In this document: piece after piece, positions 33,408 to 42,838 of the stretch
Numbering within the stretch: position 1 is the first letter of the stretch
Layout of the letters: each line of letters starts with the position of its first letter
Source: Candidatus Poribacteria bacterium
GTDB taxonomy: Bacteria; Poribacteria; WGA-4E; WGA-3G
Length of the DNA stretch: 48,677 bases
Assembly: GCA_003635255.1 (NCBI GenBank)
Contig: PYJC01000074.1
Span: forward strand, 1 to 48,677
Reading direction: 5' to 3'
Program-made: the position numbers and the translations under genes
The notes under the pieces: model-generated
The model's input: only the letters and a program-made list of their open reading frames with translations
What the model was told of the DNA's origin: nothing
Database searches by the model: none

Positions 33408-34744
33408 ACGCAACAACTGAAACGCTTCAAGAAATATTTGGCAATCAAACCCTACAAGCACTCGGTCATTTTGCAAATGAACGCGGTGTGCAACTCTACC
33501 TCGTCGGTGGTAGTGTGAGAGATCTGCTGCTCAAACGTCAGACGACAGATATTGATTTTGCCTTAGCCTCGGATGCGATTCAATTTGCCAAAGGGTTTGC
33601 CGCGAGCATCAACGCAACTTGTATCGCGCTTGAAGAAAATCCAGCGACTGCCCGCGTAATTGTTAAGCGAGACGGAACCTCACAGACACCGCACCTCAGT
33701 ATGGATTTCGCACAATTTCGTGCCCCATCGCTCACCGAGGATTTACGGTTACGAGACCTAACAATTAATGCGATGGCAATCGCGTTTGAAAATGTGAAAG
33801 CGGCTATAAATGATACGGGTCAACAGAACGCCTCTTATGTGATTGACCCGTGTGGTGGGACGCAGGACTTGGAAAGAGGTTTGCTCCAATTCCCAAGTGA
33901 ACGGGTGGTGCCAGCGGATCCAGTCCGTCTGCTGCGGGTTTATAGATTCGCAGCACAATTAGATTTCAGGATTTCCGAAAGTGCAATCGACTTGGTAACA
34001 AAGTACCGATCACTGCTATCTAACGTAGCGATGGAACGATGCCGCGACGAGTTGATGAAAACCTTTAATGTTCGGACGGCATATCCATATCTACAACAAA
34101 TGAAGGCAGCCGGACTCCTCACACAAGTCATCCCGCCTATCAAAAACGAGGGCATATTTTGGGATTCACTTGAGAATTTTGAGAAAAATCCAATCCCCAC
34201 GGCACTACAAGCATACCGTAGTGAAATCAATGAATACCTTCAAGAAGAACTTGGTGTGGAAATCAATAAGCGTTCGTTAATCAAGCTCAGTCTACTCTTG
34301 AGAGACAACCTCGGCGGTGTCGGTACGCGTCTCCGATTGAGCCGAAAAGCATCGCAGTTTATGAAATGCCTCCGCCTTGGAAGCGAAGCCCTTAAAAATT
34401 TGGATCAGCGATTGACGCAAAAAGAGATCATTCGCTTTCTCAGAACTTATATATCTAACTGGTGGGGTGTCCTTCTCTATACCGCAGCATCACATCCGAT
34501 TGATCCAGTATTATTTAAACAGGTTGCTAATACATACTACGAACGCATCATGCCCATCAGCAAACAAGGAAAACTTATCACTGGAGATGATCTGATTAAG
34601 AAGTTCGACTTGAAAGAAGGAGAACAGATCGGAAAGTTGTTAAAACAGATTGAAGAGCGGCAGTTTGATGGCGAAATCCGAACGCGTGAAGAAGCATTTG
34701 CTGTAGTCGCGGCGTTAATTCAGCAGTCTAATCGCTCGCTTTGA
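33404..34744 (+). CDS. CCA tRNA nucleotidyltransferase / poly(A) polymerase family
   Basis: About 446 aa. I use ATG 33404 (ATGA overlap with the previous gene) because the head domain starts soon after; the open frame upstream runs inside the neighbour. LYLVGGSVRDLLLKRQTTDIDF is the class II nucleotidyltransferase motif (GGxVRD, DxD). RDLTINAMAI and DPVRLLRVYRFAAQL are conserved neck motifs. The C-terminal HD domain found in some members is not evident. It adds or repairs CCA ends or 3' A-tails; sequence alone does not tell which. Confidence 0.88.
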   Translation: MNATTETLQEIFGNQTLQALGHFANERGVQLYLVGGSVRDLLLKRQTTDIDFALASDAIQFAKGFAASINATCIALEENPATARVIVKRDGTSQTPHLSMDFAQFRAPSLTEDLRLRDLTINAMAIAFENVKAAINDTGQQNASYVIDPCGGTQDLERGLLQFPSERVVPADPVRLLRVYRFAAQLDFRISESAIDLVTKYRSLLSNVAMERCRDELMKTFNVRTAYPYLQQMKAAGLLTQVIPPIKNEGIFWDSLENFEKNPIPTALQAYRSEINEYLQEELGVEINKRSLIKLSLLLRDNLGGVGTRLRLSRKASQFMKCLRLGSEALKNLDQRLTQKEIIRFLRTYISNWWGVLLYTAASHPIDPVLFKQVANTYYERIMPISKQGKLITGDDLIKKFDLKEGEQIGKLLKQIEERQFDGEIRTREEAFAVVAALIQQSNRSL

Positions 34745-34771
34745 ACTACATCGGTATTTTAACCCCCTAAA

Positions 34772-34789
34772 TCCCCCTTATCAGGGGGA
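34772..34789. terminator. Hairpin between convergent genes
   Basis: TCCCCCT and AGGGGGA form a 7-bp GC-rich stem with a 4-base loop, within a longer C-rich/G-rich repeat (CCCCCTAAATCCCCC...). A T-rich stretch follows (ACTTT). It may serve both convergent genes, and this type of repeat is often dispersed in genomes. Confidence 0.55.
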
Positions 34790-34815
34790 CTTTAAGAGGA
34801 AATGCGTAAGTCCTA

Positions 34816-35490
34816 CTACAATTTCGTTTGATATTTTCGCAGCAATTTCGGGAGCAACGACAGCAAGAGCATAAGCACGCCAGCAACTCCGAGATAAAGC
34901 AGTGTCTTCCAAATATCGCCTTCACCGCTAACAAATGCGCCGCCGAACTGAACAAACACTGCCGTTCCGGGTAACATAAAGATAGCAGAAACAAGCACAA
35001 AAGTGGAAAATCGGATACTCGTTAGTCCGTAGGCGTAGTTTTGAAGGTTAAACGGGAAGATAGGCACCAAACGTGTAAACATTAAAATACGCCATCCTTG
35101 TGCTTCAACCTGTTCATCTATTTTGCGGAACTGGGCATTGTCTTTGACCCAACCCTCAACAAGGTCGCGAGCAACGTAACGGGCGATGAGGAAAGCAACA
35201 GAGACGGAAATAATAGACGCTACGGAAGCGTAGAAAACACCCCACAACGGTCCGAAGATGAAACCCGCTAATACGGTTACTGGGGTACCAGGTAGAAAGA
35301 AGACAGTAGACACAAGATAGAGTCCGATATAGACGAACGGTGCTATTTTTCCAAAACTCGTCACCCACGTTTTGATCTTCGGTACGTTTTCCAACCGAAT
35401 ATCGTCTGTTATGCCATATTGCCTCAACACAAGGTAAACTGCTGTAACAATGCCGACAGCAATAAGAATTTTAATGATGCTATTTCTCAT
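34816..35490 (-). CDS. TVP38/TMEM64 (VTT/DedA-like) membrane protein
   Basis: Encodes 224 aa with about six hydrophobic segments. The VTT/SNARE-associated core is visible: FFLPGTPVTVLAGFIFGPLWG and RLVPIFPFNLQNYAYGLT. Members of this superfamily act in membrane lipid or undecaprenyl-phosphate handling. The gene overlaps the preceding coiled-coil gene by 11 bases and is the last of a three-gene minus-strand set. Confidence 0.9.
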   Translation of the reverse strand: MRNSIIKILIAVGIVTAVYLVLRQYGITDDIRLENVPKIKTWVTSFGKIAPFVYIGLYLVSTVFFLPGTPVTVLAGFIFGPLWGVFYASVASIISVSVAFLIARYVARDLVEGWVKDNAQFRKIDEQVEAQGWRILMFTRLVPIFPFNLQNYAYGLTSIRFSTFVLVSAIFMLPGTAVFVQFGGAFVSGEGDIWKTLLYLGVAGVLMLLLSLLPKLLRKYQTKL

Positions 35491-36964
35491 CTTCTGAAAT
35501 CGCCTCTAAATAGGCTTTTATCTGTGCCCGATACCGGACAGGAATACGGTTATTTTCTACAGCCTCAGCATACGCGCGCGACGTGTTGAGGACAACTTCG
35601 CTGAAGGGTAAATAAACGGGGGTATCGTCGCTAACCTCACCCATAAAGACTTCAGAGAAACCTTCTGCAGTCCCTGAGATGCCTGTCGTAAGGGACAACG
35701 CTTCTCCATTCGCCTGTAAGATTGGTGTTTTCTCGCCAGTGAGTGGTGATGTAGGATCTCCAGCGTCTACTTCGTTCTCCATTTTGCCTGCATCGCTTGT
35801 CTGTGATTCTGATTGTGGATCGGGATTTGATGTGCCTTCAAGGGATCCTTGCACCTCGGCGGTCCCGGCATCTTGTCCAGGGGCACCATCACTATTCGCA
35901 ATTCCGCCTCCTGAGGATTCAGTTTCAATAGTTGCTAATGCTAACTCTTTCTGGCTTGCCGTGAGTTGTGCCTCAAGTTGCGTCAGGTCCGCTGACTTTT
36001 CCATTTCCTCAAGTGCGGCAATGATGTCCTGCAAGGTCTCCGGTGTGACAGCCTGTTCCTGAATCTGAGTCAGTGAATCACCCAGCGCGCCTTTCGGTAG
36101 CCCTTGCGCCAAACGTTCAAAAAGACGCATAAGTTCTGCTTGGAGTTCTGGCGGTATCTCAGCCTGTTCAGCGACGGTTTTCAGTTCTGCAGCAAGCTGG
36201 TTAGCATCCGTCCCGTGAAAGTTTTGACTTGCTTCTGTGGCTTCGGTGATAGCCTGCTGTTCCGACTGCTGTTTACGAATCTCTTTTTTTAGGTTGCTGA
36301 GATGTCTTTGTGCCGTGTCAAGATCTTTTGCGGTTTTCAACCGATTTACGGTCTCTGCGATTTGCTGCTGTAGCGTCGAATTCTTGATCTGTTTTCCATC
36401 AAGGCTCTGAATCGCTTTATCTAAAACCCCCTGCTGGCGGTCCGTGAGTGGTTGCGGCACTTCATAGAAGCGCGGCATAGCGAAAGAAAGCCCAATCAAC
36501 ACCAAAGGAATAGGAAATAGTTTCAGTAATTTTGGCACGCGATATGGACTCACCTTTGCGATGTCTAAGGTTGCTACAGTCTCTGCAGCATCTTGGATTT
36601 GGAGTTGTGCAAACTCGCTTTGGGGAGCGGTTTGGATTAACCCAAATGCCGTGCCGAGACGCTCACGAAGCCCCATCTTTTCGTCAACAACACGCGCCAC
36701 AGAGAGCAAATCTTTCCGGTGGCTGACACTGAGACCTATACCTGCAATCACCGCGGTGGCTATGACAATCCAACTGATACTCAGCATCTGCATCGGTAGG
36801 AGAATCACTCGGTTTAGAAGGAGCAGCATCGCAAGCAGAACAAGTCCGCAGAAAAACGCAACTACGATTTTCTGTAAGAGTACTTGCCGATACATTCTAC
36901 CACGAATGTCGGTTAGACAATTCTTGATGCGTTCTGCATCTTGGTTGCGTTCAGAATTTACCAT
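35480..36964 (-). CDS. DUF4175-like membrane protein with long coiled coils
   Basis: Encodes 494 aa. Two N-terminal helices (about residues 31-50 and 58-78) and a third near 150-165 are followed by long helical Q/E/K/A-rich coiled-coil stretches (about 175-355). A Ser/Gly/Asp-rich low-complexity linker leads to a C-terminal domain ending PVRYRAQIKAYLEAIS. This layout resembles the DUF4175-type proteins often near BatA/VWA and MoxR genes. I am not certain of the family. It overlaps both neighbours (7 and 11 bases). Confidence 0.6.
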   Translation of the reverse strand: MVNSERNQDAERIKNCLTDIRGRMYRQVLLQKIVVAFFCGLVLLAMLLLLNRVILLPMQMLSISWIVIATAVIAGIGLSVSHRKDLLSVARVVDEKMGLRERLGTAFGLIQTAPQSEFAQLQIQDAAETVATLDIAKVSPYRVPKLLKLFPIPLVLIGLSFAMPRFYEVPQPLTDRQQGVLDKAIQSLDGKQIKNSTLQQQIAETVNRLKTAKDLDTAQRHLSNLKKEIRKQQSEQQAITEATEASQNFHGTDANQLAAELKTVAEQAEIPPELQAELMRLFERLAQGLPKGALGDSLTQIQEQAVTPETLQDIIAALEEMEKSADLTQLEAQLTASQKELALATIETESSGGGIANSDGAPGQDAGTAEVQGSLEGTSNPDPQSESQTSDAGKMENEVDAGDPTSPLTGEKTPILQANGEALSLTTGISGTAEGFSEVFMGEVSDDTPVYLPFSEVVLNTSRAYAEAVENNRIPVRYRAQIKAYLEAISEDEK

Positions 36965-37974
36965 GCGAGTTTCTCCACTGTCGCCATAACCCTATCTGGA
37001 GTGATTGACTCAAGATTCTCACGTGCGCGATCCGTATGTGTGTCCCACGCCTTAGACGAGAGTGTTTTCATAAATTCACACGCTTCGCGTGCGACCACTG
37101 CATGTCTGTCCCACGGCGGTGCCCACTGGATAAGATTTGACGCGCCAAACAAGGCGATCGTCGGCGTTTTTACAGCGGTGCTGAGGTGCATCGGTCCCGT
37201 ATCGTTGCTGATATAGAGATTGCACCGTTGCAGGAGTGCTGCGAGTTGCATTGGCGTTGCCTGATTGACAATGACCGGTGAATGCGACATCTGCGCTGCT
37301 ATTTGATTCGCTAACTCACCCTCCCGTGGTCCGGTCGTGATGACAATGTGTGCATCGTAGGTTTCGTGAAGTCGATCACCGAGAACGGCAAAATTCGCTG
37401 CGTGCCAGCGACGATAAGCAGTAGCAGCTCCCGGATTGAGACCGATGATAGGCTTGCTATTATCAAGGTTTCGGTTTTCAAGAAATTTGTTCACCCACGC
37501 GACACCTGCGCTATCAACAAACACCTCCGGTTCATCGTCTACGACTTCAACACCTAACGTCCGAATAACATCAAGATAGCGTTGTGTCTCGTGCTGTGAA
37601 GTGTTATTCGGGACTGCAAGACTCAATAGCTTCTTCCCACCAGTGTTTGTTTCAAATCCAACGCGAAATGGAATTCGCGCAAGGAATGTGTGAAGCACTA
37701 AACGGAACGTCGGTTGTAATATAACCGCCATCTGGAATTTGCGGCGAGCCATCTGATAGATGAGTTTCGGCACGGAAGCCTGATAGGTCAGCACCTCATT
37801 CAGGTGTGGGTTTGCGGATACTAAATCCTCCCGTGTCGGTGCTACCATGTAAGCGATATAGGCATCTCGAAAGTGCTGGCGTAAGGCGCGGATGATGGGT
37901 GTTGTTAAGACTGTTTCGCCGAGCGGTGCGAGTCTGATGATTAAGATGCGGTTAATCTGCTCAAGGCTTAGCAT
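36958..37974 (-). CDS. Glycosyltransferase family 9 (heptosyltransferase-like)
   Basis: Encodes 338 aa. ILIIRLAPLGETVLTTPIIRAL is the N-terminal GT9 motif (RxxxxGD-like). The C-terminal nucleotide-sugar-binding part has ISNDTGPMHLSTAVKTPTIALFG, the family's most conserved signature. GT9 enzymes transfer ADP-heptose or related sugars in LPS core synthesis at the inner membrane. This supports an LPS-like envelope. It is the first gene of an overlapping minus-strand set. Confidence 0.92.
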   Translation of the reverse strand: MLSLEQINRILIIRLAPLGETVLTTPIIRALRQHFRDAYIAYMVAPTREDLVSANPHLNEVLTYQASVPKLIYQMARRKFQMAVILQPTFRLVLHTFLARIPFRVGFETNTGGKKLLSLAVPNNTSQHETQRYLDVIRTLGVEVVDDEPEVFVDSAGVAWVNKFLENRNLDNSKPIIGLNPGAATAYRRWHAANFAVLGDRLHETYDAHIVITTGPREGELANQIAAQMSHSPVIVNQATPMQLAALLQRCNLYISNDTGPMHLSTAVKTPTIALFGASNLIQWAPPWDRHAVVAREACEFMKTLSSKAWDTHTDRARENLESITPDRVMATVEKLAW

Positions 37975-38059
37975 ACCGGAATTTCTTCTTTAGCATTGGA
38001 ATTCTGCTAATCGAAAATAACGAACTGGAAAATAAGCAGTTTTTTCTATTTCCTATCAA

Positions 38060-38088
38060 TTGAATATTTTTCTGAATAGTAGTATAAT
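38060..38088 (+). promoter_or_regulatory. Sigma70 promoter for the CPBP gene
   Basis: TTGAAT (38060-38065), a 17-base spacer and TATAAT (38083-38088), about 25 bases before the ATG at 38114. Confidence 0.75.
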
Positions 38089-38113
38089 ACCCTAAAACCG
38101 ATGAGAGATCAAG

Positions 38114-38839
38114 ATGAATATCAGTATCCAAACCTTAAAAGAAAAATACCTACAGGGTTGGGAACGACAGGCGACTGTCATCTTACTTGCTTCCGCGTTG
38201 CTTCTAACGCTGCATCGGTTCTACACTCGGCGGAGTTTTTTCAGACGCCACTTCGCGGAATACTTCGGAACTGGACCTCTCGCAGAAAGCTATCCCTATT
38301 ATTACTGGTTTTTAACTACGGCAATCACATTGCTACTTATCCCGATTCTCGTTGCGAAATTCGGGACACGGGAAAAGCTGACGGATTATGGGATCCAACT
38401 CGGAAACCAGAAACTCGGATGGAGTGTGACAGGGATCGCATGGATGCTGATGATACCCGTGGTTATCCTCGCAGTCATAGTGTATCCACCTTTTGTAGCA
38501 AAGTATCCGCTTTGTAAAGTCGTCGCAAGCAGTTGGCAAGCGTTTTTACCTTATCAACTTGCGTATGGGGTCTACATGTTTTCGTGGGAGTTTTTCTTCC
38601 GTGGGTTTATGCTGTTTGGGTTGGAACGGAAATTTGGGAACTATAGTATTCTAATTCAGACGATTCCGTTTGCTGTTCTGCACTATACTAAACCGTTGCC
38701 GGAAGCACTCGGTTCAATCATTGCGGGGATATTGCTTGGTGTGTTAGCATTTGAAACGCGTTCATTTATCTATGGCGCAGCAATCCACTGGCTCGTCGCG
38801 ATGACAATGGATGTCGTGGCTGTTGCTTTTTCACGCTAA
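38114..38839 (+). CDS. CPBP-family intramembrane metalloprotease
   Basis: Encodes 241 aa with about six or seven helices. The CPBP (Abi/Rce1-like) motifs are present: SWEFFFRGFML (ExxxR with the second Glu replaced by Phe), FAVLHYTKP (His) and GAAIHWLVAM (His). The usual motif 1 is EExxxR, so one catalytic-type Glu is missing here. This branch may still be a protease or a scaffold. No target is evident. The SD is weak. Confidence 0.85.
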   Translation: MNISIQTLKEKYLQGWERQATVILLASALLLTLHRFYTRRSFFRRHFAEYFGTGPLAESYPYYYWFLTTAITLLLIPILVAKFGTREKLTDYGIQLGNQKLGWSVTGIAWMLMIPVVILAVIVYPPFVAKYPLCKVVASSWQAFLPYQLAYGVYMFSWEFFFRGFMLFGLERKFGNYSILIQTIPFAVLHYTKPLPEALGSIIAGILLGVLAFETRSFIYGAAIHWLVAMTMDVVAVAFSR

Positions 38840-38847
38840 AATTTGCG

Positions 38848-38876
38848 TTGCGGATGCTCGGCAATTGTGCTATAAT
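38848..38876 (+). promoter_or_regulatory. Promoter-like sequence after the CPBP gene
   Basis: TTGCGG (38848-38853), a 17-base spacer and TATAAT (38871-38876). Downstream there is no clear gene. A short open frame (38940-39056, TTG start) with protein-like text such as KRAVEIAIEQDEQTAIDWL may be the remnant of one. Confidence 0.45.
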
Positions 38877-39012
38877 TCTCTGAAATACATAAATATCTCG
38901 CTATATCTTTTGACTCTCCCAACAAATTGTGCGGTATAGTTGTCTAATGCCTTACCTTCAGATGTGGGCAAGCGAGCCGTCGAAATCGCCATTGAACAAG
39001 ACGAACAAACCG

Positions 39013-39366
39013 CTATTGACTGGTTGGAATGTGTTTCACAGGGGTCAGATGCTTAGCGTGTGTATCTTCAATCACCGGACGCTGCTTAAGTGCTTTCAAC
39101 AGAGAACCGAACGTATCTAATAATTGTTTAGCATCCTCATTAGAGAGCATATTTAAAAGCGTCTCGGTATCAACACCCGTTCGTTTGCTAATTTCAACAA
39201 TTCCACCTTGTGATGCTATAAAAGTCCGGAGGCACTTTAGAAAGAAGGGCAAATCGTCATCAGCAAGGTATTCTTCTAAGGTCAACTGAAGATAATCAAT
39301 CGCTGCCTCGCGGTCGGTGGTAAGGTATTCAATAAAGTACTCGTTCCAATTTCCCATCTCTCTCAT
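39013..39366 (-). CDS. HigA-like antitoxin (addiction module antidote)
   Basis: Encodes 117 aa. The N-terminal YFIEYLTTDREAAIDYLQLTLEEY followed by a helix-turn-helix-like ASQGGIVEISKRTGVDTETL matches the 'putative addiction module antidote' family, which pairs with HigB/RelE toxins. The toxin stop overlaps its start by 4 bases (ATGA), toxin first. It presumably binds the toxin and the promoter at 39757-39786. Confidence 0.85.
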   Translation of the reverse strand: MREMGNWNEYFIEYLTTDREAAIDYLQLTLEEYLADDDLPFFLKCLRTFIASQGGIVEISKRTGVDTETLLNMLSNEDAKQLLDTFGSLLKALKQRPVIEDTHAKHLTPVKHIPTSQ

Positions 39367-39683
39367 CGGCGTGTCTCCTTATATTCTATCAAATATGATT
39401 TAGCAAATTCAATATCTCGTTGTTGTGAGGTTTTGTCCTCACCACAAAGTAGAAGAATAAGTGTGTTATCGATTTGACCAAAATAGATGCGATATCCTGG
39501 TCCAAAGTGGAGACGCAATTCAAAAACACCTCCACCCACAGATTGGCAATCACCCAAATTGCCATCTTCAAGCCGTTTAAGTCGTCTTTCTACTCTGTTT
39601 CGCGTGTTTCTATCTCGAATCGATTTAAACCATTCAATGAAAGGTTGCCTGCCGTTTGGATCCCGGTAATATTGTATTTCTAT
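39363..39683 (-). CDS. RelE/HigB-like toxin with no ATG/GTG/TTG start
   Basis: The frame encodes IEIQYYRDPNGRQPFIEWF, then NRVERRLKRLEDGNLGDCQS and ELRLHFGPGYRIYFGQ, the full layout of the HigB/Gp49-like RelE superfamily (about 106 aa). These toxins are ribosome-dependent mRNA nucleases. The frame has no ATG, GTG or TTG before codon 43. The family start (MxEIQYY) falls at ATA 39681-39683; an ATT lies 8 codons upstream. AGGA lies 11 bases before the ATA. Either a rare start is used or the start has been lost. Confidence 0.78.
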   Translation of the reverse strand: MEIQYYRDPNGRQPFIEWFKSIRDRNTRNRVERRLKRLEDGNLGDCQSVGGGVFELRLHFGPGYRIYFGQIDNTLILLLCGEDKTSQQRDIEFAKSYLIEYKETRR

Positions 39684-39756
39684 TGGTTGTCTGTTCCTGT
39701 TGACAATCGTTCTATACCCGCTATGTAATGAAAAATAAACAGTTCGTTGATTGATA

Positions 39757-39786
39757 ATTATACTTGATTTTCTATTAAGAATGCAA
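39757..39786 (-). promoter_or_regulatory. Promoter of the toxin-antitoxin pair
   Basis: On the minus strand TTGCAT (39781-39786), an 18-base spacer and TATAAT (39757-39762), about 70 bases before the proposed toxin start. Confidence 0.6.
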
Positions 39787-39855
39787 GGTATATTGCAGTT
39801 TCGGAATTGCTCAGCGTCATTAAACTCACGTTATACAAATATCCTTTAATTGCAG

Positions 39856-39884
39856 TTGACATCTACACCGTTTTCCTATAAAAT
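39856..39884 (+). promoter_or_regulatory. Sigma70 promoter for acs
   Basis: Perfect TTGACA (39856-39861), a 17-base spacer and TAAAAT (39879-39884), about 70 bases before the acs ATG. Confidence 0.8.
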
Positions 39885-39954
39885 ATGTTCTATACAATTT
39901 GTAGGGGCATTTTGAGAACTGGAGATTGATTTGTAGAGGAGATCGAAATCTAAA

Positions 39955-41898
39955 ATGGCTAATAATATTTTTCCACCGGTAGAGACTGCTTATCCGATTG
40001 ATAATGCACATGTCAACAGTCTGGATGCGTATCAGGCACAATACAACGAATCAATCCAAGACCCAGAAGCGTTTTGGGAAACGGTTGCAGAACGGTTGAC
40101 GTGGTATCAGAAATGGCACACTGTCCGAGATTACGATTTTGTTAACGCTGATATTAAATGGTTTGAAGGTGGTACACTGAACGCCTGCTATAACTGTCTT
40201 GACCGCCATGTAGAGGCAGGACACGGTGATGCAACTGCTATTATCTGGGAGGGAAACGATCCGTCCGAAGATAAGACGTTCACCTTCAGTGAACTCCTCG
40301 CCGAGGTCAAAAAATTTGCCAATGTACTGAAAGCACAAGGCATCGAAAAAGGTGACCGCGTCTGTATCTATTTACAGATGGTGCCAGAATTGGCGATTGC
40401 AATGCTGGCGTGCGCGAGGATCGGTGCTGTCCACTCTATCGTCTTCGGTGCGTTTTCAGCGGAATCTCTCCGAGATCGGATTAATGACTCGGCGTGTAAG
40501 ATGCTCATAACGCAAGATACCGCGATGCGAGGACCTCGTAGCGATATACCGATGAAAGCGAATGCAGATGCAGCCGTAGCGGAATGCCCATCTATTGAAA
40601 AGGTCGTTGTTGTGGCGCGTACAGGGGATACAGTTGATTTTGACGCATCGCGCGATATCTGGTGGCATGAAGCGATGGCGGATGCCGACACGGAATGTGA
40701 ACCGACAGTAATGAACGCTGAAGATCCGCTCTTTATCCTGTACACCTCCGGTTCAACAGGCAAACCGAAGGGTGTTTTACATACCACTGGTGGTTATCTC
40801 GTCTACACCTCTTACACGCATCAACAGGTCTTTGACTATCATGAAGGGGATGTCTACTGGTGCACGGCTGACATAGGTTGGATTACGGGACACTCTTATA
40901 TTATCTACGGTCCCCTTGCGAATCGTGCGATTAGCATTATGTTTGAAGGTGTGCCGAACTACCCAGACTTCGGACGTTTTTGGCAAGTCGTTGAGAAGCA
41001 TAACATTAACATCTTCTATACCGCCCCAACGGCTTTGCGGGCCCTGATGAAGGAAGGTGACGCATGGGTTGAGAAGTATGATAGATCTACGCTTAGATTA
41101 CTCGGCACGGTGGGTGAACCGATTAAAGAACCAGAATGGCTGTGGTATTACAACATCGTCGGTGAAAAACAGTGCCCGATTGTGGATACATGGTGGCAAA
41201 CTGAGACCGGTGGTATTTTGATGACGCCACTGCCCGCTGCAACGCCGCTGAAACCGGGTTCTGCGACATTCCCATTCTTTGGCATTGAGCCAGTGATATT
41301 AGATGAGGAAGGGAACGAGGTGGAAGGTAACCCGGCAACCGGTTATCTCTGTATTAAAACGGCGTGGCCCGGTATCATGCGAACTGTCTATGGGGATCAT
41401 GAGCGGTTTTTAGACACCTATTTCCGCCGATTCCCCGGCTACTACATGACAGGCGATGGGGTCCTACGTGATGAAGACGGCTACTATTGGATTACCGGGC
41501 GCGTGGACGATGTTCTGAATGTCTCAGGACACCGGTTAGGCACCGCCGAGGTTGAAGGCGCGATCGGGCAACATGATGCAGTCGCGGAAGCAGCCGTCGT
41601 CGGTTATCCGCACGACATCAAGGGACAAGGTATCTATGCGTATGTTACGCTCATGACAGGTGAATCTGCATCTGATACAGTAGAAACGGGCATCAAACAA
41701 GCTGTCCGACAACATATCGGACCGATCGCCACGCCCGACAAGATTCAGTTTACGCCTGCGCTTCCAAAGACAAGATCAGGTAAGATTATGCGGCGTATCC
41801 TCCGCAAAATCGCGGAAGGCGACATCTCTGATCTCGGTGATACTTCAACCCTTGCCGACCCGACGGTTGTTGATGCATTGGTTGAAGGGAGACAGTAG
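39955..41898 (+). CDS. acs: Acetyl-CoA synthetase (acetate--CoA ligase)
   Basis: Encodes 647 aa, the usual Acs length. The AMP-binding motif [11 protein letters not shown] (about 262-272) is followed by [10 protein letters not shown] and [18 protein letters not shown]. The regulatory and catalytic Lys lies in [11 protein letters not shown] near 610, the site acetylated in other Acs enzymes. It activates acetate to acetyl-CoA via acetyl-AMP. GAGGAGA lies about 10 bases upstream of the ATG, with its own strong promoter. Confidence 0.97.
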   Translation: MANNIFPPVETAYPIDNAHVNSLDAYQAQYNESIQDPEAFWETVAERLTWYQKWHTVRDYDFVNADIKWFEGGTLNACYNCLDRHVEAGHGDATAIIWEGNDPSEDKTFTFSELLAEVKKFANVLKAQGIEKGDRVCIYLQMVPELAIAMLACARIGAVHSIVFGAFSAESLRDRINDSACKMLITQDTAMRGPRSDIPMKANADAAVAECPSIEKVVVVARTGDTVDFDASRDIWWHEAMADADTECEPTVMNAEDPLFILYTSGSTGKPKGVLHTTGGYLVYTSYTHQQVFDYHEGDVYWCTADIGWITGHSYIIYGPLANRAISIMFEGVPNYPDFGRFWQVVEKHNINIFYTAPTALRALMKEGDAWVEKYDRSTLRLLGTVGEPIKEPEWLWYYNIVGEKQCPIVDTWWQTETGGILMTPLPAATPLKPGSATFPFFGIEPVILDEEGNEVEGNPATGYLCIKTAWPGIMRTVYGDHERFLDTYFRRFPGYYMTGDGVLRDEDGYYWITGRVDDVLNVSGHRLGTAEVEGAIGQHDAVAEAAVVGYPHDIKGQGIYAYVTLMTGESASDTVETGIKQAVRQHIGPIATPDKIQFTPALPKTRSGKIMRRILRKIAEGDISDLGDTSTLADPTVVDALVEGRQ

Positions 41899-41907
41899 AA
41901 TAGTTTT

Positions 41908-42012
41908 TAGTTATCAGTTTGCCTCGCGGTGAGAGTTATCAGTTAAGAGACTTCTTGTGACGGGGCCAAACACTGTTCCCGTCACAGGATAGTAAGTGAA
42001 AACTGATAACTA
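41908..42012. repeat. 105-bp MITE-like element with perfect 13-bp terminal inverted repeats
   Basis: TAGTTATCAGTTT (41908-41920) and AAACTGATAACTA (42000-42012) are perfect inverted ends. Inside is a 9-bp perfect stem (TGTGACGGG ... CCCGTCACA) and an inner GAGAGTTATCAGTTA copy. The outer 25 bases match the right end of the 7508-7699 element on the other strand. It sits between acs and the next gene, with no ORF. Confidence 0.75.
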
Positions 42013-42084
42013 CTCCTTGAAGCATTTTGGTTCGTAGTTGCGCAATTCATCGTGCGTTAAATTTGCAAGAAGTAGGAGCACACA

Positions 42085-42579
42085 TTGGCATCAGCACAGA
42101 AGATTGTAGATGAACTCAAAAAACAGGAAATCACGCACGCCGTAGGTGTTCCAGATAATGGCAGTGCTCGTATTTACGAACTTTTACGGACCGAGTCGGA
42201 TGTTGAAGTTATCACGGTAACCCGCGAAGGTGAAGCATTTGCGCTTGCCTCTGGGTTATATGTGGGTGGCAAAAAACCGGTGATAATCATCCAAAATACA
42301 GGTTTGCTGGAATCCGGCGATGCAATCCGTGGCACAGTGTTCAACATGCGGGTGCCAGTGGTCGTCTTCATTGGGTATCGTGGGTATCACAACCGGGATG
42401 CTGATGATCAATGGATTGATTCTGTAGCAAGTTTCCTTGAACCGACACTAAAAGCGTGGAATTTACCTTATGAGATGTTAGAAACAGATGGTGATATTTC
42501 ATGTATTCGCAGGGCATTTGAAAAAACCGAAACGACCTCATTGCCAGCAGCGGTGTTATTGATTGGACACGCAACATAA
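42085..42579 (+). CDS. TPP-binding, sulfopyruvate/phosphonopyruvate decarboxylase alpha-like subunit
   Basis: Encodes 164 aa. The TTG start follows AGGAG with 7 bases of spacing. The protein matches the TPP-enzyme pyrimidine-binding (N-terminal) domain: GVPDNGSARIYELL, TREGEAFALASGLYVGGKKP (with the catalytic Glu) and IIQNTGLLESGDAI. As in ComD-type sulfopyruvate decarboxylase, the N-domain is a separate subunit. The matching C-domain (TPP-binding GDG motif) subunit is not next to it, so the partner must be elsewhere or lost. Sulfopyruvate or phosphonopyruvate is the likely substrate class. Confidence 0.78.
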   Translation: MASAQKIVDELKKQEITHAVGVPDNGSARIYELLRTESDVEVITVTREGEAFALASGLYVGGKKPVIIIQNTGLLESGDAIRGTVFNMRVPVVVFIGYRGYHNRDADDQWIDSVASFLEPTLKAWNLPYEMLETDGDISCIRRAFEKTETTSLPAAVLLIGHAT

Positions 42580-42761
42580 TTCGCCAACTTCCTCAGAATC
42601 ATTATTATGTTTTTCCGATAGACGTAATCGCTGCGCTGGCATCCTTAAAAGAAATAACGGTGTGCGTACATTTTTGTGTTGTTTTTATAGAGAAATTATG
42701 CTAAAATGTCTTATTGTATCGGTTTTTATGCTAAATTTGCTTTTTTTTTTAAACATTTTAC

Positions 42762-42791
42762 TTGACAAAACGTTTTAACATAATGTATCAT
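42762..42791 (+). promoter_or_regulatory. Promoter of the sigma factor gene
   Basis: Perfect TTGACA (42762-42767), an 18-base spacer and TATCAT (42786-42791), about 48 bases before the ATG. AGGAGAGG serves as SD. The rest of the 260-base spacer is AT-rich with no gene seen. Confidence 0.7.
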
Positions 42792-42838
42792 TAACGTTTG
42801 TATTATTTTATTTACTTCCATAAAAGGAGAGGAGAACA

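Noticed and set aside
38929..39120. 63-aa plus-strand frame before the toxin-antitoxin pair
   Set aside because: It has no SD and overlaps the antitoxin gene. Another frame (38940-39056) looks more protein-like but is only a fragment; neither is supported as a gene.
39389..39571. 60-aa frame opposite or beside the toxin
   Set aside because: It is an alternative frame of the toxin, which aligns over its full length in the chosen frame.
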